Below are positions 17,211 to 29,491 of a stretch of DNA of 64,000 bases, one piece after another. Under the pieces are notes generated by a model. The model was not told where the DNA came from and did no database searches. It saw nothing but the letters and a program-made list of their open reading frames with translations. The DNA comes from an uncultured Maritimibacter sp. (GTDB taxonomy: Bacteria; Pseudomonadota; Alphaproteobacteria; Rhodobacterales; Rhodobacteraceae): the NCBI GenBank assembly GCA_913063035.1, contig CAJXYS010000002.1:83384-147383 (forward strand), read 5' to 3'. A program made the translations under genes and the position numbers. Each line of letters begins with the position of its first letter. Positions within the stretch are counted from its first letter, which is position 1.

Positions 17211-18362
17211 TCAAGCGAGAAGCTCCGCCTTGCTCAGCGCGAAGTCGGAGGCGATCCATCTCGCCTCCAGGTCCTGCAGCTTCCGGCCCAGCGCGGCGCC
17301 CTGGTGATCGGGCATCAGGTCACGGGGCTTGACCGGGAAGACGGCCGCCGCGCCGCGGGCGGCCTCTGTCTCGAGATCCCGCGGCAGCGGCTGGCCGGAA
17401 AGCGCGGCCCGGACGAGTCCCACGTCGCGCGCGATCCCGTGCCCGTGGCGATAGCCCAGGACGGCGATCGGATCGCCGGAGTCGAGACCGGCGCGCAGGC
17501 GCTCCAGGTGCCGCTGGTCGGCCTTCGAGAGCCGCAGCCGCTCGGCCGGATCCGCGCCGCCGATCACGGCGATGCGCCGGCGCCAGTCCGGGGGGACCCC
17601 GGCCGCGCGTTCCAGGTGGACCAGGACCGGCAGGGCCCGCGGATCGGCGCCCGGCAGCACGTGGATCAGCACGCCCGCCTGCGCCATCGCCGCGACCGCG
17701 GGCGCCGGGTCCGGCGCGCCCAGCAGCTTGCGCGTCTCGGCCCCGATCCGCTCGCGCGAGAGGCGGTCCATACCGCCGGCCAACTCGGCACAGGCGGCCA
17801 GGCCGTCGGGGTCGAGCCCGGCCGCCGGGTCGCCGTACCAGGCGTGAAAGCGGAAAAACCGCAGGATGCGGAGATAATCCTCGCGGATCCGGTCATGCGG
17901 GTCGTCGATGAACCGCACCCGCCGCGCCCGCAGGTCCGGCAGACCGCCCAGCGGATCGAGCACCGTGCCGTCGGCGCGGGCGTAAAGCGCGTTCATGGTG
18001 AAGTCGCGGCGGTGCGCGTCTTCCTCTACCCGGTCGGCATAGGCGATCGTCGCGCGGCGGCCGTCGGTTTCCACGTCCCGGCGGAAGGTCGTGACCTCGT
18101 GCCCCACCTTGTTGGCCACCACCGTGACGGTCCCGTGCTCGATGCCCGTGGGCACCGCCTTCAGGCCGGCGGCGGCGGCGATCTCCATGACCCGTTCGGG
18201 CCGGGCGTCGGTGGCGATGTCGACGTCGGAGACCGCGACGCCGAGCAGCGCGTTGCGCACGCAGCCGCCCACCGCCAGGGCCTGGTGGCCGGCCGCTTCA
18301 AGAACGGCCATCACCGCCTGCGTATCGTCGCTGTCGAGCCAGGAGCCCGTCACACGGGTCAT
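17211..18362 (-). CDS. cca: CCA tRNA nucleotidyltransferase
   Basis: 383-aa class II nucleotidyltransferase that adds or repairs the 3' CCA of tRNAs from CTP and ATP. The head domain has AVGGCVRNALLG (about residues 30-41) and the metal-binding DVDIATDA (about 46-53). RRDFTMNALYA and RFIDDPHDRIREDYLRILRFFRFHAWYG follow in the neck. The start is fixed by a four-base ATGA overlap with the Nudix gene upstream; an in-frame extension further upstream would run through that gene and is a shadow. Confidence 0.92.
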   Translation of the reverse strand: MTRVTGSWLDSDDTQAVMAVLEAAGHQALAVGGCVRNALLGVAVSDVDIATDARPERVMEIAAAAGLKAVPTGIEHGTVTVVANKVGHEVTTFRRDVETDGRRATIAYADRVEEDAHRRDFTMNALYARADGTVLDPLGGLPDLRARRVRFIDDPHDRIREDYLRILRFFRFHAWYGDPAAGLDPDGLAACAELAGGMDRLSRERIGAETRKLLGAPDPAPAVAAMAQAGVLIHVLPGADPRALPVLVHLERAAGVPPDWRRRIAVIGGADPAERLRLSKADQRHLERLRAGLDSGDPIAVLGYRHGHGIARDVGLVRAALSGQPLPRDLETEAARGAAAVFPVKPRDLMPDHQGAALGRKLQDLEARWIASDFALSKAELLA

Positions 18363-18967
18363 TCTGCCATTCCCTCGGCCAGGCCGCGCAGGATGCGCGC
18401 CGTCGCGCCCCAGATATAATAGGGGCCCCAGGGCACCGTATAGTAGTGTCGCCACTGTCCCCGCCAGCGCCGGCGCTGCACCGAGTAGCGGCCGGGATCG
18501 CAGAGATGGGCGAAGGGCAGGTCGAAGACCTCCTCGACCTCGCCGGCCTCCGGGACCGGGCGGAACGGCGCCCGGATCCTCGCCACGAAGGGCGTCACGG
18601 TGAAGCCGGTAACGGTCTCGTGCGGGGCGAGCGCGCCGAGGAGGGCGACATTGTCCGGGTCGAGGCCGATCTCCTCGCGCGCCTCGCGCAGCGCGGTCGC
18701 CGCGAGATCGGCGTCGCCCTCGTCGCGCTTGCCCCCCGGAAAGGCGATCTGGCCCGGATGATGCTTGAGATGCGAGGCACGCTTGGTCAGGTAAAGCCTG
18801 AGATCCCCGCGGTCCGTGCAATGCAGGGGCACGAGCACGGCCGCCGGGCGCAGGCGCCGCCCCTCCGGCAGGACGACCGAGGGGTTGAGGTCGAAATCCG
18901 ACGACTCGCCGCCCGCCCGGTCGAGCGCGGCCCGGACCGGCGCGAAGGGATCAGCCCCGCCGGTCAC
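18359..18967 (-). CDS. CoA pyrophosphatase-type Nudix hydrolase
   Basis: 202-aa Nudix enzyme of the CoA-diphosphatase (NudL/PCD1) group. The Nudix box is GGKRDEGDADLAATALREAREEIGL, described here as about residues 78-102, preceded by LTKRASHLKHHPGQIAFPGG, the extra motif of CoA pyrophosphatases. It would cleave CoA or oxidised CoA to phosphopantetheine and 3',5'-ADP. GTG start inside the 3' end of hslO (17-base overlap), and it overlaps cca by four bases, so hslO, this gene and cca form one unit. Confidence 0.88.
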   Translation of the reverse strand: MTGGADPFAPVRAALDRAGGESSDFDLNPSVVLPEGRRLRPAAVLVPLHCTDRGDLRLYLTKRASHLKHHPGQIAFPGGKRDEGDADLAATALREAREEIGLDPDNVALLGALAPHETVTGFTVTPFVARIRAPFRPVPEAGEVEEVFDLPFAHLCDPGRYSVQRRRWRGQWRHYYTVPWGPYYIWGATARILRGLAEGMAE

Positions 18968-19967
18968 CGTCGTCCTCCGGACGGCGGGTGGCCTCGAAGC
19001 CGAGCGTGGCCGGATCGAGCTCGTAATGCGCGCCGCAGAACTGGCAGTCGGCCGTGACCACGCCCGCCTCCGTCGTCATGGTGGCGATGTCCTTGGCCGA
19101 ATAGATCGACAGGCTCTGGCGCACCTTGTCGGCATTGCAGGTGCAGCCGAAGGCGACCGGCTGGGCGTCGAAGACGCGCGGCACCTCCTCGTGGAAAAGC
19201 CGCACCAGAAGCTCGTGCGGCGCCACGTGCGGGCCGATCAGCTCGGTGTCCTCGACGGTGTCGAGCAGCTTGTTGGCGCGGTTCCAGTTCTCGCCCTCGC
19301 GCCCCGAGACGAGATCGTCCGCCGTCAGCAGGCCGGACTCGCCCGAGCCGCCCTCGCCGGTCGCATGGGGCGACGCCTTCGGCATGTGCTGGAGCATCAC
19401 GCCCCCCGCGCGCCAATGCTCGCCCGATCCCGGCTCGGCGGCGCGGCCCATCGACAGCGCGAAACGGGTCGGCAGCTGTTCGGACTGGGCAAAATAGGTT
19501 TCCGCGCACGCCCGCAGCGACCCGCCTGCCAGCGGCGTGATCCCCTGGTAGGGGGCCATGCCCTTGCCCTGGTCGATCAGGATGGCGAGATAGCCTTGCC
19601 CGATCAGGTCGAACGGCGCCGCGTCGCTCGCTGCGAGCCGCTCCTCGTCGAAGCTGGCCCAGGCGCGGATCTGCGCCGGTTCGCCCTCGGCCTTGGGCGC
19701 GAAATAGTCGGTGGCGATCAGGCGCAGCGGGCCGTCGCCCCGGATCTGCAGCGACAGTTTCCAGCGCAGCTTGATGGTCTGCCCGATCATCACCGTCAGC
19801 ATCGCCGCTTCGGCGACCATCGCCTCGACCCGCGCCGGATAGGCGTGCTGCGCGAGCACGCGGTCGAGCACCCCGTCCAGCCGCGCGACCCGGCCGCGGA
19901 TATCCGACCGGTCGAGCTGGAAGGGCAGGACGGTGTCGTCCCAGGCGATTTTCTGCGTCAGGGTCAT
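18951..19967 (-). CDS. hslO: redox-regulated chaperone Hsp33
   Basis: 338-aa Hsp33, a cytoplasmic holdase activated when its zinc-bound cysteines oxidise. The zinc motif is complete near the C-terminus: FGCTCNADKV (CxC) and ADCQFCGAHY (CxxC). The N-terminal dimer domain begins VLPFQLDRSDIRGRVARLD, and GKGMAPYQGITPL is conserved. Ahead of it an 87-base spacer separates it from a divergent Nudix gene; TATATAG in the spacer could be a -10 element, but I could not assign a convincing -35. Confidence 0.94.
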   Translation of the reverse strand: MTLTQKIAWDDTVLPFQLDRSDIRGRVARLDGVLDRVLAQHAYPARVEAMVAEAAMLTVMIGQTIKLRWKLSLQIRGDGPLRLIATDYFAPKAEGEPAQIRAWASFDEERLAASDAAPFDLIGQGYLAILIDQGKGMAPYQGITPLAGGSLRACAETYFAQSEQLPTRFALSMGRAAEPGSGEHWRAGGVMLQHMPKASPHATGEGGSGESGLLTADDLVSGREGENWNRANKLLDTVEDTELIGPHVAPHELLVRLFHEEVPRVFDAQPVAFGCTCNADKVRQSLSIYSAKDIATMTTEAGVVTADCQFCGAHYELDPATLGFEATRRPEDDGDRRG

Positions 19968-20054
19968 GTGATGGGGTTTCCTCGGCTCGGGGGCGTTGGC
20001 ATACCGCGTCTATATAGTCAGGACAACAGGTGCACCAAGGGCGGAGGACGGAGG

Positions 20055-20495
20055 ATGCGGCGCTTCGGGGAACGGGTCAGGCCCGGCAAACGCTACCGTC
20101 AACGGCCCGGCGCCTACGCCGTGCTGCTGCAGGGGCACCGGATGCTGGTCACCCACCAGGCCGAGCCGGTGCCGGAATACCAGCTGCCGGGCGGCGGGAT
20201 CGATCCGGGCGAATCACCGCTGCGGGCACTGCACCGCGAAGTCTTCGAGGAAACCGGCTGGACGATCCGCGTCGGCCACCGGCTCGGTGCCTTCCAGCGC
20301 CTGACCTACATGCCCGAATACGATCTCTGGGCGCGGAAGGTCTGCCACATCTATCTTGCCCGCCCTGTCCTGCGACGCGGCCCCCCGCTCGAGCCGGGCC
20401 ACAGCGCGGTATGGATGGACGCGGCCCGCGCCGCCGAGACACTCGGCAATTCGGGCGACCGGCACTTCGTGGCGGGGTTGCTGTCGCGGCTATGA
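20055..20495 (+). CDS. Nudix hydrolase
   Basis: 146-aa single-domain Nudix protein. The box (GGGIDPGESPLRALHREVFEETGW) lies at about residues 46-69 with all catalytic Glu present. The second half (WARKVCHIYLARPVLRRGPP) resembles small Nudix enzymes that act on nucleoside diphosphates, but the substrate is open. ATG 20055 is preceded by GACGGAGG. Its last six bases overlap the end of the convergent phosphatase gene, so the stops are shared between strands. Confidence 0.85.
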   Translation: MRRFGERVRPGKRYRQRPGAYAVLLQGHRMLVTHQAEPVPEYQLPGGGIDPGESPLRALHREVFEETGWTIRVGHRLGAFQRLTYMPEYDLWARKVCHIYLARPVLRRGPPLEPGHSAVWMDAARAAETLGNSGDRHFVAGLLSRL

Positions 20496-21350
20496 CCGGC
20501 TGCCCCCCGGTCCGTCGTATTCCAGCAGCAAGGCCGACATGTCGTCGGGTAGCACCGCGCCGGCATCGCGGCAGAGATCCCCGGCAAGCGCACCGAGAAA
20601 CGCGGGGCCGGACAAGCCGGCATGCCGCGCGATAAGCCGTGCGAGGCCGTCCTCGCCCACCATCCGCCCCCCCGGCGCCGGGCACTCGGTCATGCCGTCG
20701 GAATAGACCAGAAGCCGGTCGCCCGGAGAGAGACACAGCTCCACCGTGCGGAACGCGGCATCCGCGACGAGCCCGATGGGCAGGCCGCCCTCGCCGAGAA
20801 ACCGGATCGCGCCGTCCGGGCGGATCAGGGCCGGGTGCGGATGGCCGGCCTGGACCAGGCTCAGACGCCCCGCGGCAAGATCGAGATCGCCGAGCAGAAG
20901 CGTCATGTAGTGATCGGCACCCAGCCCCTCGATCAGTTGGCGGTTCAGCCGCGCGGCGGCCTCGTGCGGCCGGCGCGGCAGGATTTCCCCGCCCGGCCCG
21001 CGGCGCAGCGCGACGTTCTGCTCTGGGACCGCGCCGGACAGGAGACCGTGAAGCCGCGCGGTCAGCATCGCCGCGCTGACCCCGTGACCGGAAACGTCGA
21101 GCGCGTAGAGTCCGATCCGCCCCCGGCCGATCGGGTAATGGCCCACCAGGTCGCCGCCCACCTCGGAACAGGAGCGCAGCAGCAGCGACACCCTTGCCGC
21201 GCCGAAGTCGCAGAATCGCTTCGGCAGCAGCGCCTGCTGCAACCGCCCCGCCGCCCGCAGGTCGCGCGCCCGCGCCGCGCGGAGCGCACGCAGATCGCCC
21301 ATCGCCGCACGAACGGCACGGCGGGAGTCTATCCTGGCCTTTGCACCCAC
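20490..21350 (-). CDS. PP2C/SpoIIE-type serine phosphatase
   Basis: 286-aa protein that is almost only a SpoIIE/RsbU phosphatase domain. Metal-binding motifs are in place: SEVGGDLVGHY (about residue 62), YALDVSGHGVSAAM (about 81), LLVYSDGMTE and DDMSALLLEY. A short Arg/Ala-rich helix precedes it. Relatives usually carry a receiver, HAMP or PAS module N-terminal to this domain; none is present. Such enzymes dephosphorylate anti-sigma-factor antagonists; no partner-switch genes are adjacent. The start is GTG with GGGGA upstream. Confidence 0.85.
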   Translation of the reverse strand: MGAKARIDSRRAVRAAMGDLRALRAARARDLRAAGRLQQALLPKRFCDFGAARVSLLLRSCSEVGGDLVGHYPIGRGRIGLYALDVSGHGVSAAMLTARLHGLLSGAVPEQNVALRRGPGGEILPRRPHEAAARLNRQLIEGLGADHYMTLLLGDLDLAAGRLSLVQAGHPHPALIRPDGAIRFLGEGGLPIGLVADAAFRTVELCLSPGDRLLVYSDGMTECPAPGGRMVGEDGLARLIARHAGLSGPAFLGALAGDLCRDAGAVLPDDMSALLLEYDGPGGSRS

Positions 21351-21441
21351 GTCTGTCCCCGCTTCCCCATGGCAGGCAGTGAGCCCGCCACGGGATTAAG
21401 ATGCGGTGAAGCCGCCAATTTTCAGCGAAACCGCGGGGCCG

Positions 21442-22686
21442 TCAGATCAGGAACTGGGCCAGCACCTCGTCGTCGGTGATGTCCTGGTAGACGAAGCCGG
21501 CCGCGTCCATCCGCGCGAAGAGATGCGGGAAATCGTCGGCATCCTTGGTCTCGATCCCGATCAGGACCGAGCCGAAGTTCCGCGCCGACTTCTTGAGATA
21601 CTCGAAACGGGCGATGTCGTCGCCGGGTCCGAGCAGGCTCAGAAACTCCTTCAGCGCGCCGGGGCGCTGCGGCAGGCGCAGGATGAAGTATTTCTTCAGC
21701 CCGGTGTAGCGCAGCGCGCGTTCCTTGACCTCCGGCAGCCGCTCGAAGTCGAAATTCCCGCCCGAGGTGACGCAGACAACGCGCTTGCCGCGGATATCGT
21801 CGGCCATGTCGACCAGCGCATCGACCGACAGCGCCCCGGCGGGTTCCAGCACGATGCCCTCGACGTTGAGCATCTCGATGATCGTGGCGCAGATCCGGTC
21901 CTCGGGCGCGGCGTAGACATGGGCCGGGTCGGCGGCGCCCAGGACCGCGAAGGTCTCGGCGCCGACCTGCGCCACCGCTGCGCCATCGACGAAGCTGTCG
22001 ATCTTTGGCAGGCGCACGGGCCTGCCCGCGGCCAGCGCGGCAGCCAGGCTGGCGCCGCCGCACGGCTCGACGAAGCGCAGCGCCACCCCGGGCGCGGCGT
22101 CCGCGAGGTAGGACATCACCCCGGCCGACAGCCCCCCGCCGCCGACCGGCAGCACGACGATGTCCGGCGGCGTCTCCATCTGGGCGAGCATTTCCACGGC
22201 GACGCTGGCCTGCCCCTCGATCACGTCGGCATCGTCGAAGGGTGACAGGAAATGCGCGCCGATCTCGCGGCAATGGGCCTGGGCGGCGGCCAGCGTCTGG
22301 TCGAAATAGTCGCCCGTCAGCTCGATCCGCACCTTGTCGCCGCCGAATTTTCGGGTCTTGTCGATCTTCTGCTGCGGCGTGGTCACCGGCATGAAGATCG
22401 CGCCCTCGACGCCGAAATGGCGGCAGACATAGGCCACGCCCTGGGCGTGGTTCCCGGCACTGGCGCAGACGAAGCGGTCGGCCATGCCCGCGGCGAGAAC
22501 CTTGGAGATCGCGTTGAAGGCCCCGCGCAGCTTGTAGCTGCGCACGGGCGTCAGATCCTCGCGCTTGAGGAATATGTCGGCGCCGAAACGATCCGACAAA
22601 TGGTCGTTGCGGCCGAGCGACGTCGGCTCGAAAAGCTGGCGCAGCGCCTGTTCGGCCTTCTCGGCGCGGTCCCTGAATGCGGTCAC
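21442..22686 (-). CDS. ilvA: threonine ammonia-lyase (threonine dehydratase)
   Basis: 414-aa PLP enzyme that deaminates threonine to 2-oxobutanoate for isoleucine synthesis. The lysine is in [12 protein letters not shown] (about residue 54), the phosphate-binding loop is [11 protein letters not shown], and a single C-terminal ACT-like domain starts near [19 protein letters not shown]. The start is GTG 22686, with GAGGGA nine bases upstream. The same frame stays open for another 1.8 kb through the antisense of argG; that extension has no support. It is divergent from argG. Confidence 0.93.
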   Translation of the reverse strand: MTAFRDRAEKAEQALRQLFEPTSLGRNDHLSDRFGADIFLKREDLTPVRSYKLRGAFNAISKVLAAGMADRFVCASAGNHAQGVAYVCRHFGVEGAIFMPVTTPQQKIDKTRKFGGDKVRIELTGDYFDQTLAAAQAHCREIGAHFLSPFDDADVIEGQASVAVEMLAQMETPPDIVVLPVGGGGLSAGVMSYLADAAPGVALRFVEPCGGASLAAALAAGRPVRLPKIDSFVDGAAVAQVGAETFAVLGAADPAHVYAAPEDRICATIIEMLNVEGIVLEPAGALSVDALVDMADDIRGKRVVCVTSGGNFDFERLPEVKERALRYTGLKKYFILRLPQRPGALKEFLSLLGPGDDIARFEYLKKSARNFGSVLIGIETKDADDFPHLFARMDAAGFVYQDITDDEVLAQFLI

Positions 22687-22765
22687 GGTCGATTGTCCCT
22701 CGCACGGCCCCGATGGTCCGTCCGCGATAGCACGGCCGCGACCGCCCCGCCAGTTCGCCGGTTGC

Positions 22766-22806
22766 GCCCGCGCCGGTCTGACACACGGGCCGGCGCCGGC
22801 GCGGGC
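22766..22806. repeat. long inverted repeat between ilvA and argG
   Basis: Perfect 11-base arms, GCCCGCGCCGG (22766-22776) and CCGGCGCGGGC (22796-22806), flank a 19-base loop in the divergent ilvA-argG spacer, ending 60 bases before the argG ATG. No T tract follows on either strand, so it does not look like a terminator. It could be an operator or a leader structure of either gene, or a chance product of the GC-rich composition. Confidence 0.4.
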
Positions 22807-22866
22807 TTGCCGCGCCCCCGGAAAGGCAATAGACCCGGCGACGGTCTTCAATCCGGAGGTTCCCTC

Positions 22867-24083
<1,217 letters not shown>

Positions 24084-24084
<1 letters not shown>

Positions 24085-24515
24085 TGTCCGCCCTGCCCGA
24101 TCGCCGGGCGCGCGCGTTCCTCGCCGCGCAGGACCGGGTCTGGGCCGAGGTGCGACGCGAGCTGGCGGCGGGGCGCAAGACGAGCCACTGGATCTGGTTC
24201 GTCTTCCCGCAGCTGGCGTCGCTCGGTCGGTCCGAGCGCGCGAAGTTCTACGGGATCGCCGATTTCGCCGAGGCCGAAGCGTATCTCGCGCATCCCACCC
24301 TGCGCGCCCGGCTGGTCGAGGCATCCGGGCTGATGCTGGATCATGCCGGTGCCGACCCCGCGGCGATCCTGGGCGGGATCGACGCCGCCAAGCTGCGCTC
24401 CTCCATGACGCTCTTCGCGGCGGTGCCCGGGGCGCCGGACGTGTTCGCACGGGTGCTGGAGGCTTTCTACGGCGGGGTGCCTTGCCCGCGCAGCGAGGCC
24501 GAGATCTCAACCTGA
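24084..24515 (+). CDS. DUF1810 family protein
   Basis: 143-aa protein of the DUF1810 family, recognised by FLAAQDRVWAEVRRELAAGRK at the N-terminus and by TSHWIWFVFPQ, with LHP-like repeats in the middle (YLAHPTLRARL). Eukaryotic and bacterial relatives (calpastatin-like annotation is misleading) have no firmly assigned role. It is translationally coupled to argG by TGATG overlap. Its 3' end overlaps the convergent sulfotransferase-like gene by nine bases. Confidence 0.85.
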
Positions 24516-25235
24516 CGGGGCGAGTTTGACCGCGGCAAGCCGCTCATAGGCCGGTAGCGCGGCTTCCGCGATGCGGGCGTAATCGCCGTCAAGCGCCGGC
24601 AGCGGCCCCTCGGGACCGGCGAAGCCGGTGCTGCGGTGCACCGCCCCGTACCAGACCGGCGCCCAGACCCCGTCATCGGGATGGCCGCCGGCAGGCCAGG
24701 ACAGCATCCGGTCCGTGTAGTCGAGCCCGATCGCCGCGCAGAGCGCACGCAGCATCGTTTCCGGGGCGCGTCGGATATCGGCGGAATCGATGACAACGGG
24801 GGGCTGTCCGCTTGCCTCGGCCAGCTGGTCGAACAGCTCCGCCTGCTGCAGGAAGCCGATATCGCCCAGTGTCGCCGCCTCGTACTTCGCGGCGAAACTG
24901 GCCAGTACCCGGGCGGGATGGCGGATCAGGAAGACATTCGTGACCTGCATCATCCAGTCCCGCGGCATGGCCGGGATCATGTGCTGGCACATATGCTTCT
25001 GGTAAAAGACCGCCTGACCACCGGGCGCCGGCCCGGCAAGCCGTTGTGCAACCCTGGCCGGGTCGGTCTCGCCCGCCGCGATGATCTCCGCGCGCATGGG
25101 ATGCGCAAGTCCGGTCACGGAAAGATACGCGGCGTAGAAGGGCTCGTCCCACACGGCGGTGTCGCCGCGCGCGGCGAAGGCATACATCAGCGCGGTCGAG
25201 AGATTCCGCGGGCCCGACCACATGGCGATGTTCAT
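24507..25235 (-). CDS. sulfotransferase-like protein
   Basis: 242-aa P-loop protein of the sulfotransferase superfamily. The N-terminus IAMWSGPRNLSTALMYAFAARGD matches the 5'-phosphosulfate-binding loop, and NVFLIRHPARVLASF matches the 3'-phosphate-binding strand (RHP....S). No membrane helix or signal is seen. The acceptor substrate is unknown. It is in the same direction and 79 bases downstream of a class IV aminotransferase gene, and the two may be one unit acting on a related amino compound; that link is inference. Confidence 0.75.
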   Translation of the reverse strand: MNIAMWSGPRNLSTALMYAFAARGDTAVWDEPFYAAYLSVTGLAHPMRAEIIAAGETDPARVAQRLAGPAPGGQAVFYQKHMCQHMIPAMPRDWMMQVTNVFLIRHPARVLASFAAKYEAATLGDIGFLQQAELFDQLAEASGQPPVVIDSADIRRAPETMLRALCAAIGLDYTDRMLSWPAGGHPDDGVWAPVWYGAVHRSTGFAGPEGPLPALDGDYARIAEAALPAYERLAAVKLAPSG

Positions 25236-25314
25236 GCACCGTCCCCCGGGGAACGCGGCGCCCGCCGTCCGGCGGTGCCCCCGCCCGAGGCTTCAGACCC
25301 GGCCGCGCGGGGGC

Positions 25315-26214
25315 TCATCGCGCCACGAGGTCCTTGTAGGCCTGCCGGATCCGCGCCGTGACAGGCCCCATCCTTCCGTCGCCGATCGGGCGGCCGTCGA
25401 TTTCCGACACCGGCGTCTGCGCGCCGAAGGTGCCGGTCAGGAAGGCCTCGTCGGCGCCATAGGCTTCGACCAGGGAGAAGTTCTTCTCGAAGACGGGGAT
25501 GCCCGCGACGCGGCAGATCTCGATCACCTTGCCCCGCGTGATGCCCTTCATGCAGTAATCGCCCGTCGAGGTCCAAACCTCGCCGCCGCGGACGATGAAG
25601 AAGTTGCAGGCATTCGTCGTGTTCACGAAGCCGTGGACGTCGAGCATCAGCGCCTCGTCCGCGCCCGCCTTCTCGGCGGCGATGCAGGCCAGCACGCAGT
25701 TGAGCTTGGAATGGCTGTTCAGCTTGGGGTCCTGGCTCATGGGCAGGCCCCGGATATGGGGCACGGTCGCCAGCCGGACCGGGCGCGGCAGCGAGGGTCG
25801 GGAATGCTCCATGATGATGACGAAGGTGGGTCCCGACCGCGACAGGGACGGATGCTGGAACGGCCGGACCTTGACGCCGCGGGTGACCATCAGCCGGGCA
25901 TGGGCATCGGTTTCCATCCCGTTGGCGCGGCGCGTTTCCTCCAGCGCGGTCACGATCTCGTCGCGGCTGCGCCCGATCTCGAGGTCGAGCGCCTTCGCCG
26001 CCTCGAACAGCCGGTCGAGATGTTCATCCAGGAAGCTCCAGCGCCCGCCATGGAGCCGCAGCCCCTCCCACACGCCGTCGCCCAGCATGAAGCCCGAATC
26101 ATAGACGGAGACGACCGCCTCCGCCCGCGGCACCAGCCGCCCGTCCACATGGATCAGGATCGCCGCGTTGCGCGGATCGTCCTCGGCCTGGTGCGTGGTG
26201 ATACGCTCTGTCAT
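25315..26214 (-). CDS. class IV aminotransferase (BCAT/D-amino-acid transaminase-like)
   Basis: 299-aa fold-type IV PLP enzyme, a distant paralogue of ilvE in this window. The Schiff-base lysine is in NSHSKLN (Lys170). The segment equivalent to AEATGANIFF of IlvE reads NTTNACNFF, so the glutamate that normally pairs with the PLP nitrogen is replaced by Thr199. ATG 26214 has a strong GAGGAGG site; an upstream in-frame start lacks one. Substrate is open: branched-chain, D-amino acid or amine. Confidence 0.85.
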   Translation of the reverse strand: MTERITTHQAEDDPRNAAILIHVDGRLVPRAEAVVSVYDSGFMLGDGVWEGLRLHGGRWSFLDEHLDRLFEAAKALDLEIGRSRDEIVTALEETRRANGMETDAHARLMVTRGVKVRPFQHPSLSRSGPTFVIIMEHSRPSLPRPVRLATVPHIRGLPMSQDPKLNSHSKLNCVLACIAAEKAGADEALMLDVHGFVNTTNACNFFIVRGGEVWTSTGDYCMKGITRGKVIEICRVAGIPVFEKNFSLVEAYGADEAFLTGTFGAQTPVSEIDGRPIGDGRMGPVTARIRQAYKDLVAR

Positions 26215-26355
26215 GCGATCCTCCTCGTGGCGAGGGTAGGCATCCGGGCCGGCGGGGCCAAGCTGAAACAAAGCTCAATGCCCCGTGACCTCACGGCGTT
26301 GTCAGTTGAGTGTGCGGTCCGGACTGCCCCACCCTCGCCTTCGGAGGAAGAAACC

Positions 26356-27033
26356 ATGCAGATCACCCCGCATCTCAACACCCTGAAAAGCGCCGCGCTG
26401 GTCGCGGCCATGACCCTCGCGGTGCTGCTCAACTGCGAGCGGGCAAGGGCGGACGATATCCAGACCGCGATCTTCGCCGGCGGCTGTTTCTGGTGCGTCG
26501 AGGCCGATTTCGACAAGGTCGACGGCGTGAAGGAAACGGTTTCCGGCTATACCGGCGGCGACGTGAAGAACCCCAGCTACAAGCAGGTGACCCGCGGCGG
26601 CACCGGCCATTACGAGGCGGTCCGGATCACCTTCGACGCCGACACGGTGTCCTATCGCCGGCTGGTCGATCTCTTCTTCCGGTCGGTCGATCCGACCGAT
26701 GCCGGGGGCCAGTTCTGCGACCGCGGCGAGAGCTATCGCACGGCGGTCTTCGCGCTCGACCCGGCACAGGCACAGGCCGCGCAGGCCGCCAAGGCAGAGG
26801 CCCGCGCGGAACTCGGCCAGGAGATCGTGACGCCCATCCTGGACGCCGGCACCTTCTGGAAGGCCGAGGACTATCACCAGAACTACTACCAGCGGGACGA
26901 TCGCGTGCTCACGCGCTTCGGCTGGATCCCGATGTCCAAGGCCTATGACCGCTACCGCGATGCCTGCGGGCGCGACCAGCGGGTGCGCCAGCTCTGGGGT
27001 GCGGACGCCCCCTTCGTCAAGACGGGGTCCTGA
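26356..27033 (+). CDS. msrA: exported peptide-methionine (S)-S-oxide reductase
   Basis: 225-aa MsrA preceded by a Sec signal peptide: a positively charged start, hydrophobic AALVAAMTLAVLL, then probable cleavage after ARA (about residue 33). The active site GGCFWCVEADF gives the catalytic Cys near residue 43, and GYTGG, GHYEAVRI and EDYHQNYYQ are family motifs. It would repair oxidised methionine in periplasmic proteins. The LLNC in the signal lacks a proper lipobox (Asn before Cys). ATG preceded by GGAGGAAG. It converges on parC with a 12-base gap. Confidence 0.92.
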   Translation: MQITPHLNTLKSAALVAAMTLAVLLNCERARADDIQTAIFAGGCFWCVEADFDKVDGVKETVSGYTGGDVKNPSYKQVTRGGTGHYEAVRITFDADTVSYRRLVDLFFRSVDPTDAGGQFCDRGESYRTAVFALDPAQAQAAQAAKAEARAELGQEIVTPILDAGTFWKAEDYHQNYYQRDDRVLTRFGWIPMSKAYDRYRDACGRDQRVRQLWGADAPFVKTGS

Positions 27034-27045
27034 GCCGACCGGGGC

Positions 27046-29376
<2,331 letters not shown>

Positions 29377-29491
29377 GGCAACGGGTGTAAATCCATGCGC
29401 CCCGCCGGTCCAGCGTCAAACGCGGCGCGGGCCGCGGTTGCCCCCGACGGCCGGCGCGGCTAGGTCTTGCACAGCGCTTGAAAGGCCCGTT

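Noticed and set aside
22687..22866. Riboswitch or attenuator ahead of argG or ilvA
   Set aside because: Only a single long stem is seen; there is no leader peptide with Ile/Thr/Arg codons, no terminator-antiterminator pair and no known riboswitch core.
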